Assembly (NCBI GenBank): GCA_033964015.1
Contig: CM066923.1
Location: forward strand, 3,768,978-3,832,977
Direction: 5' to 3'
Source of the DNA: Scolanthus callimorphus
Lineage: Eukaryota; Cnidaria; Anthozoa; Actiniaria; Edwardsiidae
DNA: 64,000 bases
Below the pieces are notes generated by a model that did no database searches, was not told where the DNA came from, and was given only the letters and a program-made list of their open reading frames with translations. Position 1 is the first letter of the stretch. Every line of letters starts with the position of its first letter. Shown piece after piece: positions 1 to 12,292 of this stretch. Both the position numbers and the translations under genes were made by a program.

Positions 1-571
1 TTAGCCAATCAGGAATGTTTCTCGCACACACATCAGCCAATCAGAAATGTGTCTCGCACAGACAAGTCGGAAATTGATAGTATAGATTCATTTTACTGAC
101 GAAAACTATAGATTCATTTCACAGACGAAAACGGCTGTGTAGTATTCGTGGGGAACGTAATAATAATAATAGAGGAAACTTATATGCTCTATGTCACTTT
201 ACAATTCTAAGTAAAAAGATAATAAACGTAATCAGAAACATAGTTGAAACATGTAACAGCGAACCAAGCTGTGGATTATTCGAGATGAATTTATGACCAT
301 ATTTGGTCAATAATGAACTCTCGACTGCTAACCCAAGTAGGTTTTCTCTTTATAATATTTCATTTTTCGCTCATATAAAGTAGAGCAACAGTGGTAAGTG
401 ATAATATACTAACATTTAACATCTTGAAGTCTTGCAACAGCATTATTTTCAAAATCTGTTCAATTGTTTTTTCTGCGAATACTCCGCAGCTTGGCACTAA
501 AGTAATGTATGCTTGTTACACGTTTCAACTCACTTATATGTTTCTGACGTAATATAATAACGTAAACTTAC

Positions 572-3500
572 CAGGACATCAGATATGGGTATGCTGGGTG
601 GTTTCTCCCACGTTAGGACCACTGTAGTACTGTTAGCTATGCTTCCTCTCAAATTGGACACTGATGCTTTGTCAGGGTCTGTCAAGAAATGAGAGAAACG
701 ATTTAGAAAATGTTGAGAATGAGGTTACTGCGATTTTCATAATTCAGCGAACTCCCACTTGACATTTCCGAACGCCAAGCAGCTTCCGTCCATCAAACCT
801 TTTAAAAAGGCCGTGTCAGCCACTCCTTTGTTATTGTTTTCATTCGATATCAAAAGACGATTTACGAGTAGAAATCTCTTAATAAACATCTACAAACAAA
901 GTTTCAATTTTGATTTACCAAATTCAATCAAGAACATTTTGCTATATTCTCTAATTCAGCCGATGGAAACGAATGCTTTCTTCGACTTGGTATGTTGCTA
1001 TGCTGTCAAAATGGCGGCTGACACAGGCTCTTTGAGAAAGGCGCATGGATTTTTTATTATGTTACCTTTGCATTTTATGGTGAAAATTTGGCTTTGAAGC
1101 CTAGCCTTTTCATATTAGTTCAAAAAACCTCTCAAAGCCTACGTGAAATCACCCAGAGCTGTTCACTCGTTTGATTGACGGAAGCCAAACCGCGGTTTTT
1201 TTATTTGGCGTAGAGTTAGCAGAATTATGAAAATTGCAGTAAGAGTGACATAACACGAAGTTTCAAAACCAAGGTCTGTGGGAGTGAGCTACTTGATTCA
1301 TTCATTCAAAACAACTGAGGAACACTTCTGGAATAGTTAAGGCCCGTTCCCACGGCGCGATCTTAGCTGCGACTTGAGATGCGATTTTTGCGTCGATCAT
1401 CGACGTCATATCGCCCGGTGTGAACGGCTGGCGATCTTGTGGTGATTTCACTTGCGACGCCGCTGGCGTTTTGAACATGTCATGGGACGCCATGGGATCG
1501 CTCTAGAAATCGCAGCTGAAATCGCACCGTGTGAATGGGCCTTTAAAATTGAGGAGGAATCCACTAACTGTGATGCGGCCCACTTTATTTGTCGAGCTTC
1601 GAATTTGAATTTCACGTGCGCCGCCATATTGGAAATGTTGTAGTTTTGTCTCTATCATGTTTTTTTCTCCGCTCAACCTCCACCCATAGACAAAATAATT
1701 ACATGTTGCTCGTATTTAGGATTACTGATAAAGAGAACACAAAATTGTTAGCACATCTACCTGATATAGGTCGAGCACTGGCGGGTACGCTGTGTTTCCC
1801 TGCGCTTCCAAGTGAAACCTCAAACGAGTAAACGACAGACGCTTTGAGGCCCAGGACATAGTACTGCAACTTTGTAGTGGTTGCAAATGTGATCGAGCCA
1901 ACTGGAGATCCATCGCGACCATAGAACAAGTAGTAGGTCTGTAGAAGGATAACGAACTGTCATTCAAACATCCATACCAGAACTAGGCAGAACTCCATTG
2001 TTCTGCAGCATTCAGGGTCACATAGGATTTATACCAAAACGCGCGCGTTTCTCGAATTCGGATTGGTTCTCAGCTATTGGTACATAAAAGTTTTTACCAT
2101 ACCTTTTCCGACAAGACCCCTAGAGGTGGTTGCCAAGTCAACAAGATGGTCGTGGAGTTCAATGGTTTGGCGTGCAAGTTGCGCGGTGCTCCAACCATGT
2201 CTACAAGAGTGAAGTACGGGCTTTTGTAAGTTAAAATCACATAGAATAGAGAGGATTTCATGTGACTGTAGTGAAAGCAATCGCAAAGTGATAACAACAG
2301 TTCTGAATAAAACCATGGTAATCACGAGTTACTCGCGACTGTCATCTGAAATCCGCTCTAATCACAAGCACGCGAATGACTCTTTAAAAAGGCCCATCAC
2401 CAATCGGGAGCCTTTGCGTCCCGTTTTCTTTTGTTTTTCGGGTGCTCTGATTGGCTAAGAGTCTGCAAAGACTCTCGGTTGGTGGTGGGCCTTTGACGTA
2501 AGCTCTAACCTTATAGGATTGATGAACCTCAGTGAAAACAATGGAAACACAAAAGAACGAGAATACAATAGAACCATGAGGTGTAGCAAGCCAATAGCGT
2601 TAGATCTTACGAGCAGCTGCTACATAACGGGAAAATAGATAGATAGATAGAAACTTTATTTCTGTGCCAATAAAAACCACCTAGCTCGGGTGAACTGGGT
2701 GGGTCATCCCAGGAGTAGGTAGTTGAGTTACGTCCAGCGAGCCTTCTTGGCAAGTGCAAATAAGGGAAGTGGTAAAAGTGAAAGCGGACACGTTATTGGG
2801 TTTCATGTGGACAAACAATGGCACAAGAACGTGCGCATTCACAGCTAAAATCTTTGCATCGCGACCCGCGTTTTCAAAACATCTATTTGTTTTTGGCTTT
2901 GCTGTTCCGCCAGTGAAATCTTATCGGCCAATCAGATCCTTGCCCTGTTTCGCCTAGTGCAGTCGCCTGGCTTTCCGTCTGGTTTTAGTTCAGAGGGAAG
3001 CCAGTTGACTGCACTAGGCGAAACAAGGCAAGAGATTCACAGTTAGTTTTATTGGCAGAACAGAAAAGTAAAAAATCCAAAAATAATTTGATGATTTTTA
3101 AATTGTGGGTCGCGGGTTTTAGCTGTAAAAGCCAAAAAGCCAAATAACGTGTCACTAGTTGAACATTTCGTTACAGCAAGAAAAGTGTAGAAAATGCGTC
3201 ACGTTTTTAATATCACGCGAAAACATCTTTTCCTAACTCGCCTGATTCCATCCGAGCAGGTGTTTCTTGAGATTTCTAGACTAAACGTTTGCTTGGAAAG
3301 CCAATTCAAGACAAGGCTAATAAGGAGACCGTACCTCCAAGTGTCGAAACGCCAATTATAGAAGGTGGCCCCGGCTAACCGCGTTAAAGGCCAATACACG
3401 GAACCGGTACGGCGTTCCAGGTTGTAGTCCAGACACGGTAAAATTGTGCCAGTTGGTACTGTTGATTCGATAGATACCAGAGAGGTTTCGCAATTCAACT

Positions 3501-6500
3501 ATGTAACCCTGAAAATAAGAAAGAGTAGTATAGCTTAAGTAATTGTTTCGCGCTGTGCAAGGGCTAGGGGAGGGGGTCCTTTTTAGAAGAAAAATACAGT
3601 AAACATAAAGAAAAACTCGGTAAGCTGGAAAAGGGCACGATACATTTGTACAGATGTGACCAACACCCCCCCCCCCCCCCCTCCTCCCTTCTCAAATCCT
3701 GGCTACACCCCAGGTTGTGCAACTTCAAAGGTTTGGGTTTGGGGTTTCTCGGGCTTTTTTGTCCCGCCAATCAAATCATCTAGGCAAAACACATTCTCGG
3801 ACCCAGAGCTCCCCGGCTCGTCACTTCGCAGGGGAGGCTCTGGGGACATCTATTTGAGGGCCGTCGCTGATTGGCTCATTTTGAACGTTGGAGCATGCGC
3901 TGAAAGGTCTTTCTCTCAGCTGTTCTGTATTAATCTCGCGCATGCGTCAGTGGCTGTCACCAGAGCCTCCCCCGCGAGGAGACGAGCCGGGGAGCTCTGG
4001 GTAAGAGAATGGGCAAAACAGAGCAAAGGCCTGTAAAGGCTATTATTATTCAGCCATGCCACTATCTCGGTTCTGATTGGCTAAGAGTACGCAGCGAAAC
4101 CTTGTTGGCGCGCAGTGCCTGACGTATACTACAGACATTAGGATTGATGCACTCTAATGACGTCATAACGCAAGCCAATAGGTTTGGCCGCCATCTTGGT
4201 TTTCATTTCCGAATTGAAAGCCGGTTTTGCGAATATTCTCGTTGAATCTGTTATGATTTTTGCCAAGAGATCATTGCTCAGGATATCTGAACAACTATGG
4301 CTATTTGAATTGAATACGAAAAGGAAAATACCAATGGACGTAAGATGAAGTTGAAAAACCGTGTCGCCGTGCACGGCCTCATCGTTGACTTCGTTTAGCT
4401 AGGTAAGAATTCTTGGTAGCTGAATAATAAAACAATTATTGAATTCGGTTTTCGCATGATAGTGAGATTTGTCAACGCCTCGAGTTAGTGTTATCCGCCT
4501 CAGCTTCGCTTCGGCAGATATAACACAAACCTCGGCGTTGCCAAATCTCACTATCATGCTCAACCTCATCCAATAAGTGTTAATTGTCATGGTGTGAGTT
4601 GTATGTCGAAATGGGCTTTGTTTTTCACATCAAAATAGAGCGCACATAGTTTACAAGTGCAATGTTTTTATTTCAGATTTGGCTAAGCAACCAAGACCCC
4701 CCCACCCCCCCCCCCAAAAAAAACAAAAACAAAAAAAAAACAAACAAACAATGAAATCGAAACAAAATTACGGCAAGAACGAAACCAAATAAGAGAAACA
4801 CAACGTGTCAGCCGCCATTTGACAGCCAAACAACATACCGAGTTTGAAAAAGCATCCATTTCCATCGGCTGATTTAGGTAATGTAGTGCGATATTTTCGG
4901 TTCAATTTGGTAAACGAAGAAGAAAACTTTGCTTTTAGGTGGGTATTTCAAAATTTTTACACGTAATTCGTCTTCTAATACCGAATGAAAACAATAACAA
5001 AGGAGTGGCTGACACTGGCTCTTTAAAACAGAAATAAATTAAAACTAAATACAAAGACAGCTAAACAAAGATAGCTAAACAAGCCATACCAAAGCCAAAG
5101 AAAACGAAGGGCGACAATGGGAAAAACACAAGAAAGACAACAAGGAAACAAGGATGAATTCATGATAAACGAAAAATGAAATTCGTACCTCAACTACAAG
5201 TTTAGTTCCATTAGGATGTTGGGGTTGGTTCCAAGCTAGGACTACTGATCGAGAGCGAAGATTCAACACTCGCAGGTTTTGCACGGGCACTATAAAACAA
5301 ATAAAAATAAAAATGCATAACAATAATAATAAATGTATGTACTAGTATTTATATCACGCCTTATTCCATAGGCTCTAAGCATTTAAAAAAATATGAGAGG
5401 TCTGATCTCTAAGATGTGGACTACTTCACTAAAAATGGGGTGGGGTTATAATAGGGTTTGGGTTTGGATTCGGTTTTGGAGTGTAAACATGAACTTCATT
5501 TTGCCGTCGCGAAAGGAAACCTTTTTTACATTTTCCCGAATATATTTATGCTAATCATTTTACTAAAATATATTGATGTTTTTAACTATATCCCAGTTTG
5601 TTTACTCGAGATTTAGATGAGCTGTCCATGATATCAGGACAGTGACATGATACCGTAAAATATCAGGACAGTAGATCTCGTGTCTGATTGGCTAACGACC
5701 TGAAGTGGGATGTTAAGATACGACATGATATCAGGAGAGTGACCTGATACCGTAAAATATTAGGACAGTAGATCTCGTGTCTGATTGGCTAACGACCTCA
5801 AGTGGGATGATAAGATATGAAATGATATCAGGACAGTGACCTGATACCGTAAAATATCAGGACAGTAGATCTCGTGGCTAACGAACACAAGTGGGAGAAA
5901 TCTGCAATACTGGCCCGACTTGATTAGTTTGTACTACCTGCGGGCCAGTTCATACTATTTAATTTTATAATAGAAATATCGAAATAAATGATGATGATGA
6001 TGGATGATAAGATATGAATTATGAACACTACTTTTTATAGGAGACGTCGTGTCCGCGATGGAAAACGTAATAGCAGGTGACATATCACCAGCACCATCTC
6101 TGAAGTTATAGGCGCGAACCTGCAAACAAACACGGATTTTTAAATAATAATTATAATATTCATCCATTATTCATAGGATGCTCATCCAATCTCAGCACTG
6201 GATTCGGATAAGGTGACACTACTTGTAACCCCCGATACCACATGGCTGGGTGTCTGATACAGAATACTAATTGATCTAATTAGTATTCTGTATCTGATAC
6301 AGAATACTAATTAGACCAATTACTATTCTGTATAGGACACCTTCCAGTGCAGCCCTCAGTCTTTGAACAGTTGGATATTTGTTTCAAATATCATCCCCTA
6401 CTGTCCAAAGGCTAAAGGGGACCACTCTAGTGAAGTCCAAGTATGGTCTTCTCTCGTAGAGCAGTACCTAAAAAAAGCTTCACCCGAGAGACTATATGTT

Positions 6501-9500
6501 GTTTTAGTCCGGCTAGTTCCATGTGGGACAGGAATCATGCCTTCTGCGCATGCTTGCTACTAAACGATTGGCGTTTTTTGTGCATCCGAAAATTCTTTCA
6601 TTATGAATGCACATTGTTTCAAATATCCCCTACAGACTAAAAGCTGAAGGGGACCACTCTAGTGAAGTCCAAGCATGGTCTTCTCTCGTAGAGCAGTACC
6701 TAAAAAAAGCTTCACCTGAGAGACTATATGTTGTTTTAGTCCGGCTAGTTCCAAGTGGGACAGGAATCATGCCTTCTGCGCATGCTTTCTGCAAAATGAT
6801 TGGCGATTTTTGTAAACACCCGAGAATTCTTTCATTTTCAATGCACATTCAATTTAATATAAGTACAAAAGTTAGAATATCATAAGTACTTTACAATATT
6901 CGTGTCTATGTTGTATCGGCAGATACAAACACTCGCGCTACGCGCTCGTGTTTGTATCTGCCGATACAACATAGCCACTCATATTGTAAATAGTACATAA
7001 ATAAAGCTGAACAACGATGAGTCCCAACGGCGCAACTGGAAGCCAAGCGGCCATAAGCACAGACACTGAATGCAAAAGGGTCCCCCTAGAACTGGGTAGG
7101 GTCCGCCTAGAACTGGGTAGGGTCCGCCTAGAACTGGGTAGGGTCCACCTAGAACTGGGTAGGGTCCGCCTAGAACTGGGTAGGGTCCGCCTAGAACTGG
7201 GTAGGGTCCGCCTAGAACTGGGTAGGGTCAGCTTAGAACTGGGTAGGGTCCACCTAGAACTGGGTAGGGTCCGCCTAGAACTGGGTAGGGTCCGCCTAGA
7301 ACTGAGTAGGGTCCGCCTAGAACTGGGTAGGGTCCGCCTAGAACTGGGTAGGGTCCGCCTAGAACTGGGAAGGGTCCGCCTAGAACTGGGTAAGGTCCGC
7401 CTAGAACTGGGTAGGGTCCGCCTAGAACTGGGTAGGGTCCGCCTAGAACTGAGTAGAGTCCGCCTAGAACTGTGTAGGGTCCCCCTAGAACTGGGTAGGG
7501 TCCGCCTAGAACTGGGTAGGGTCCGCCTAGAACTGGGTAGGGTCCGCCTAGAACTGAGTAGGGTCCGCCCAGAACTGGGTAGTGTCCCCCTAGAACTGGG
7601 TAGGGTCCACCTAGAACTGAGTAGGGTCCGCCTAGAACTGGGTAGGGTCCCCTAGGACTGGGTAGGGTCCGCCTAGAACTGGGAAGGGTCCGCCTAAGGA
7701 ACTGGGTAGGGTCCGCCTAGAACTGGGTAGGGTCCGCCTAGAACTGGGTAGGGTCCGCCTAGAACTGGGTAGGGTCCGCCTAGAACTGAGTAGGGTCCGC
7801 CTAGAACAGTGTAGGGTCCCCCTAGAACTGGGTAGGGTCCGCCTAGAACTGAGTAGGGTCCGTCTAGAACTGGGTAGGGTCCCCCTAGAACTTGGAAGGG
7901 TAACGAAGGCGAGACGGGACATCCGTTTATTGTCTCATACGAAAGACGTGAAACATAGAATAGCGTTCAACTCACAATATGAGCCGGTTCGATCGAGACC
8001 AGAACAGAAAGAACATTTCCTCCGTCCCGGCCAGGAGTCAAACCCGGACCACAGCGGTGAAAGACCCAACGCCGTAACACTGAACCCCCCGTGCTTCCCC
8101 TTTAGAAGATAAACAAGCTAGGAGCCCGTTTTGCTGACGCGGGATGCATCCTCATTCCGACAGCCCCTCCCCCTGTATATAAATAAGCGAGAAACAAAAT
8201 CACTACATCCAATGTTGTTGTGAATACGCAGGGCAATGCTTTCGATGACGCACGACCTCTGCGCAGCAAGCCAAAAATAATCACGCGCCACGAATCACGT
8301 ATCACGCATAATGCATCACGCAACGCGTTGTTAGATAACAATACCTGTCTTACCTGAATTACATACTCGACATTTGTGTCGAGTCCCGTTATCAAGTATT
8401 CAGTCGTGCGGTCCGTCCATATATATCTTCGACTTGAGCCGTGGAATTTCTTGTACAGAATCTGCAGGAAAACGTTATAATAAGGTAGAGTTAGTCACTT
8501 GTCGACAGCTTATAGTCTACATTCCATCCATTCCATCCCGTCATGTTCTATTCTCTTCTCTTGTTTGCCCGCCGCGCGCCCACAAAATCCAAAAGTATCC
8601 GAAAAAAAAACACTGGAGCCGGCTAGCGGGCTACTTGAGTGCAAATAGCTTCGCTTGAAAAACCTGAACATTCCAGAAGGTAACTGTTGCTTTGAGTTTC
8701 AGTTTCGATAGACAACCGAATTTTAGGCTCAATTTCCAGCCCCCACCGCGCGCACTGAAACACACAATAACTTGAAACTGACTCTCTGTATGGACTAAAA
8801 ATGAGCCAAAAACTGTCGTTTTGCCGACGTTGCAAAACTTCCTTATTAGGAAATTTCCCCTTACTTTATTTGGAAGGTCTGTAAGTATTTTCCTCATATC
8901 TTAGTGAAAAAAGCAGGACAATTTACCACATTTTGCAGACACTCGAGAAACATCGTTCCCTCGGTCGCCATTTTGTTTTTACCCCCCGCCGAGAGGCCTG
9001 AGACGAGATTTGAACACCACATGCAGCCCGCGCGGATTTGTCATAAAAACGACAACACTTTCTTGATACTTACATTGTAGTTGGTGATAGGATTGCATGG
9101 TTCAGGAGCGGTCCAGCGCAAGAGAAGGGAGTGGTCGCTTTTCTTGACAGCCGACACATTAGCCGGCGGACCAAGATCTGCCAGAAAAGGCAATAACAAA
9201 GTCAGTACACGCAGAAGAGATGTTCTCTCCCTTGGAAACGAGGGCTGCCGCAGAGCCCGACATTGTGCAACCTCGTCCCCAGGGTCTTCTCTGTCGTTTT
9301 TCAAAATGGCGGTTAGCTCGGGAGAAGACCCTGTGGGAGGCTGAGTCACATGACCGTTTTTAAACAAATGACAACCTCGTTCCCATGTCCTCAAACAGTG
9401 GTCATGTGACACAGCCTCCCCCAGGGTCTCAGCATGGTCTCTAAAACGAATTGACGATTATCATCAATCTTCTGTCATAGTTACTTGACATGCGCAAGTA

Positions 9501-12292
9501 ACCCACATGCATAAGAGCGAAGACAATACATAAGTACTTGTGGACTTTTTCCAGAGCCTAACCCAAAACCTAACCTAAAGCCTAACCCAAAACCTAACCC
9601 AAAACCTAACCCAAAGCCTAACCCAAAGCCTAACCCAAAGCCTAACCCAAAGCCTAACCCAAACCCAAAACCTAACCCAAAACCTAACCCAAAGCCTAAC
9701 CCCAAAACCTAGGATGTTGGCAAGTCAGAAGATTGATGATAATCGTCAATTCGAAGGCAATAGAGATTTGATGATAATCGTCAATTCGTTTTAGAGACCA
9801 TGTTGAGGGTCTTGCTCGCGTTATTCCTAAATGGAGGAATGCTCACCATGAATAATTTAACGATATTTTTGATAATATTACTTCAAATTGACCTAAAAAC
9901 ATTCAAAATATCTGAACTATCAAGACTACTAGTCAGGATAAGGATTAATACATTGTTTTAGTATATTTTTTATAGTATATACCTCGTTCTATCAAAGATT
10001 AATACTATTAAGGTACGTAATCAATAAAACGAGCTGTCCGAACCAGCGAATTCACTCGTAGCGTAGTGGTTCGGGTTTGGGTATAGTAACTGGAAAGTTA
10101 CAGGTTCGAACCTGATGATTTTCATAATTCTTTTTTTCATTTCTGTAGGTGAGCGCTTGTTTAGAAAAAAATTCAGTGAGCATTCCTCGATTTAGGCATT
10201 CCTCGATTTAGGCGTGTGTCTTGTTCGACCAACCGCCATCTTGAAAATTACCCACAAGACCCTGGGGACGAGGTTGGACATTGTGACCATGTCGTGGTTG
10301 CCAATGGCAACTAAACAATGGCGACTCAAATGCTGTCACCAGGGCCTCTCCTGCGAGGTTAGCCGGAGAGATCTGGGTACGAGAATAAAACAATAAGAAC
10401 AATCACAGTGAATTTTTGCAGTAACCCATCCATGGGAAAAGCTGAATTTCCCAAGGCACACGCATGGGAAGTGTTTCAAAATTCACAAGGACAGCCCTGG
10501 GAAATCCGAACACTTCCCATCTTTTACCATGGGAAATTCAGCTTTTCCCATGGATAGGTTTCTGCAGAAATTCCCTGTGAATAGCAGGGTCCGTGCTGCG
10601 ACCATATGGCCGCCAATGGCGACTAGATTATTTCAACCTAGTCGCCATTCTTTCCGTTCTGTTTTATGCCCTTCTGAAAAATTAGCTGTTAGCAACATTA
10701 AGGGTGTATTTACCTATTTTTTCTGCTGGTTGCTAGGGAAAATGGTTTTCCTAATAAAACTCGTCCATTTAATTGAAAACCATTGAAACTTTGCATGGAT
10801 GCTCTATCGGACAAGAACTTTTTTCTGTGATGACGTCATCAAAGGAGGTTTGGCAGCCGACAGAGTTGGTGTTTTTCCACCGTACGCTTGAAGCTCCGAC
10901 TCCTCGGAGAGCTTTTTTACTTGTTTTGGGCATGAAATAACCCGAAAATATTAAACAGAATACGAAAAAAATGTAGAAATAAACTTTTTGTCGCCCCTCC
11001 AGTTCTACTTTAGCTCAGGCCTGTTCCTTTTATAGCATTTTTACGTTTCAATTTTAGTAAACAAATATACAACGATGAAAGTTATTGCGAAAAAATCTGG
11101 TAGACCGGAAATCAAATTTTCCCGCCTTTCGCGTAGCGCGCGCGTCCTGGCCTTCATAGCAACGGCGTTTCCTAGGAGACGAAATAGGTAAATACACCCT
11201 TAATACGTGAGAAAAAGATGGCGACCAGATTTCTATTATGGCGACCAACTTCACTATTTGGCGACTATAATTTTTTTAGGCGCCAATGGCACCGTTCGGA
11301 AAACGTTAACGTCGGGCCTAGGCCGGTAAAATTACTTACGAGTTGCAGTGCTGGTCTTGATTGGTTGGGTAGGTAACCCCTCAAAAGCGTTGGTTTTCAC
11401 TTGCACGCGAAACTCGTACTCTGAGCAGGGTTCCAATCCAACTACCACAACTCCTGTCAAGTTACTGGTATCTACAATGTGCCAGTAGTCATTCGTGACA
11501 GGTACTGAGTGAAGTGTGACAACTCTGGGAGGGAAATGAAAAATGACGAGTCAGGAGACGCATGCGCTAAATTTTGTTTTGTTTCTTTGTCGCGCCAAAA
11601 CGCCCAGTCAACCAAATAAAAGGAATTTGTTTATGTCAATGTTGCTAGTGCGACTTTGCATTCTCATTGGTCCCACGCAGCTGTGTATTAAGTAATCACG
11701 TGCTCACCGCGTGAAAGTGTTTTTACTTTGGCTCATAAAGAAACCCGTCACGTGCTCACTGCGTGATAGTGTTTTTACTTGGCTTGTGAATGGCTGGCGA
11801 GGAAGCCATTCAGCAGCAACTTGTATTTTATCTCGTTTATGATTGGCTAGATTTGGTCTTACTGAACTCATCTGACATTCCCTATAAATCCTAACGTACG
11901 TAACTACGAACAAAATTTGACAGTTGCTTCACCAAATTCACGCATACATTTTGTCATTAGTAACAGACTTCGTATGACTGATAAAAGTGCCGCGACACGG
12001 ACCCTTGCCTGCTGTAGATACGAAATGAAATCGCGTGGTCGCGGAACGGTCACGGTCGCGGCATAACTTTGTCGCGGCACTTTTAACAGTCATGCGGAAT
12101 ATGTTACTAATGATAATATGTATGGAAATGGATCCTTTCTTTGAAGCAAGTAAGAAAGGGCATACCTGTACGTGACTCTAGACCCGACAATCCTGATTCC
12201 AGCCGGATGTTTCGATACCGGTGTCCATTGAAGCCCCACAGAGTATGGCGTCTTCGCGGTTATACGAACGTTAGTCACCATAAGCGACATAG
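572..12292 (-). CDS. SORL1: SORLA exons 32-41: fibronectin type III domains
   Basis: Exons 12166-12292 and 11340-11524 (FN3-1); 9074-9177, 8354-8461 and 6032-6119 (FN3-2); 5189-5289 and 3335-3508 (FN3-3); 2103-2200 and 1761-1938 (FN3-4); 572-678 (start of FN3-5). FN3 landmarks are visible, for example [36 protein letters not shown] and VVLTWEKPP, with tyrosine-corner segments such as [13 protein letters not shown]. In exon 3335-3508 the frame opens [11 protein letters not shown] and shifts after NAVSRG: the last 35 bases read correctly only one base over. Human SORLA has six FN3 domains, so about one and a half lie outside. Confidence 0.9.

Noticed and set aside
759..1097. 112-codon ORF
   Set aside because: Lies over MITE family A; the same interior recurs in four other copies with other frames.
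7017..7655. 212-codon ORF of LELGRVR heptads
   Set aside because: It is only a 21-bp minisatellite read in frame; the opposite strand is open as well.
9481..9705. GFGLGF-repeat ORF
   Set aside because: Translation of the CCTAACCCAAAR array, not a protein gene.
9558..9712. Interstitial telomere
   Set aside because: The unit is a 12-mer with an AAA insert, not (TTAGGG)n, and lies inside inverted ends.
10046..10145. Functional tRNA gene
   Set aside because: A and B boxes are present but no convincing acceptor stem or anticodon arm; a SINE is more likely.
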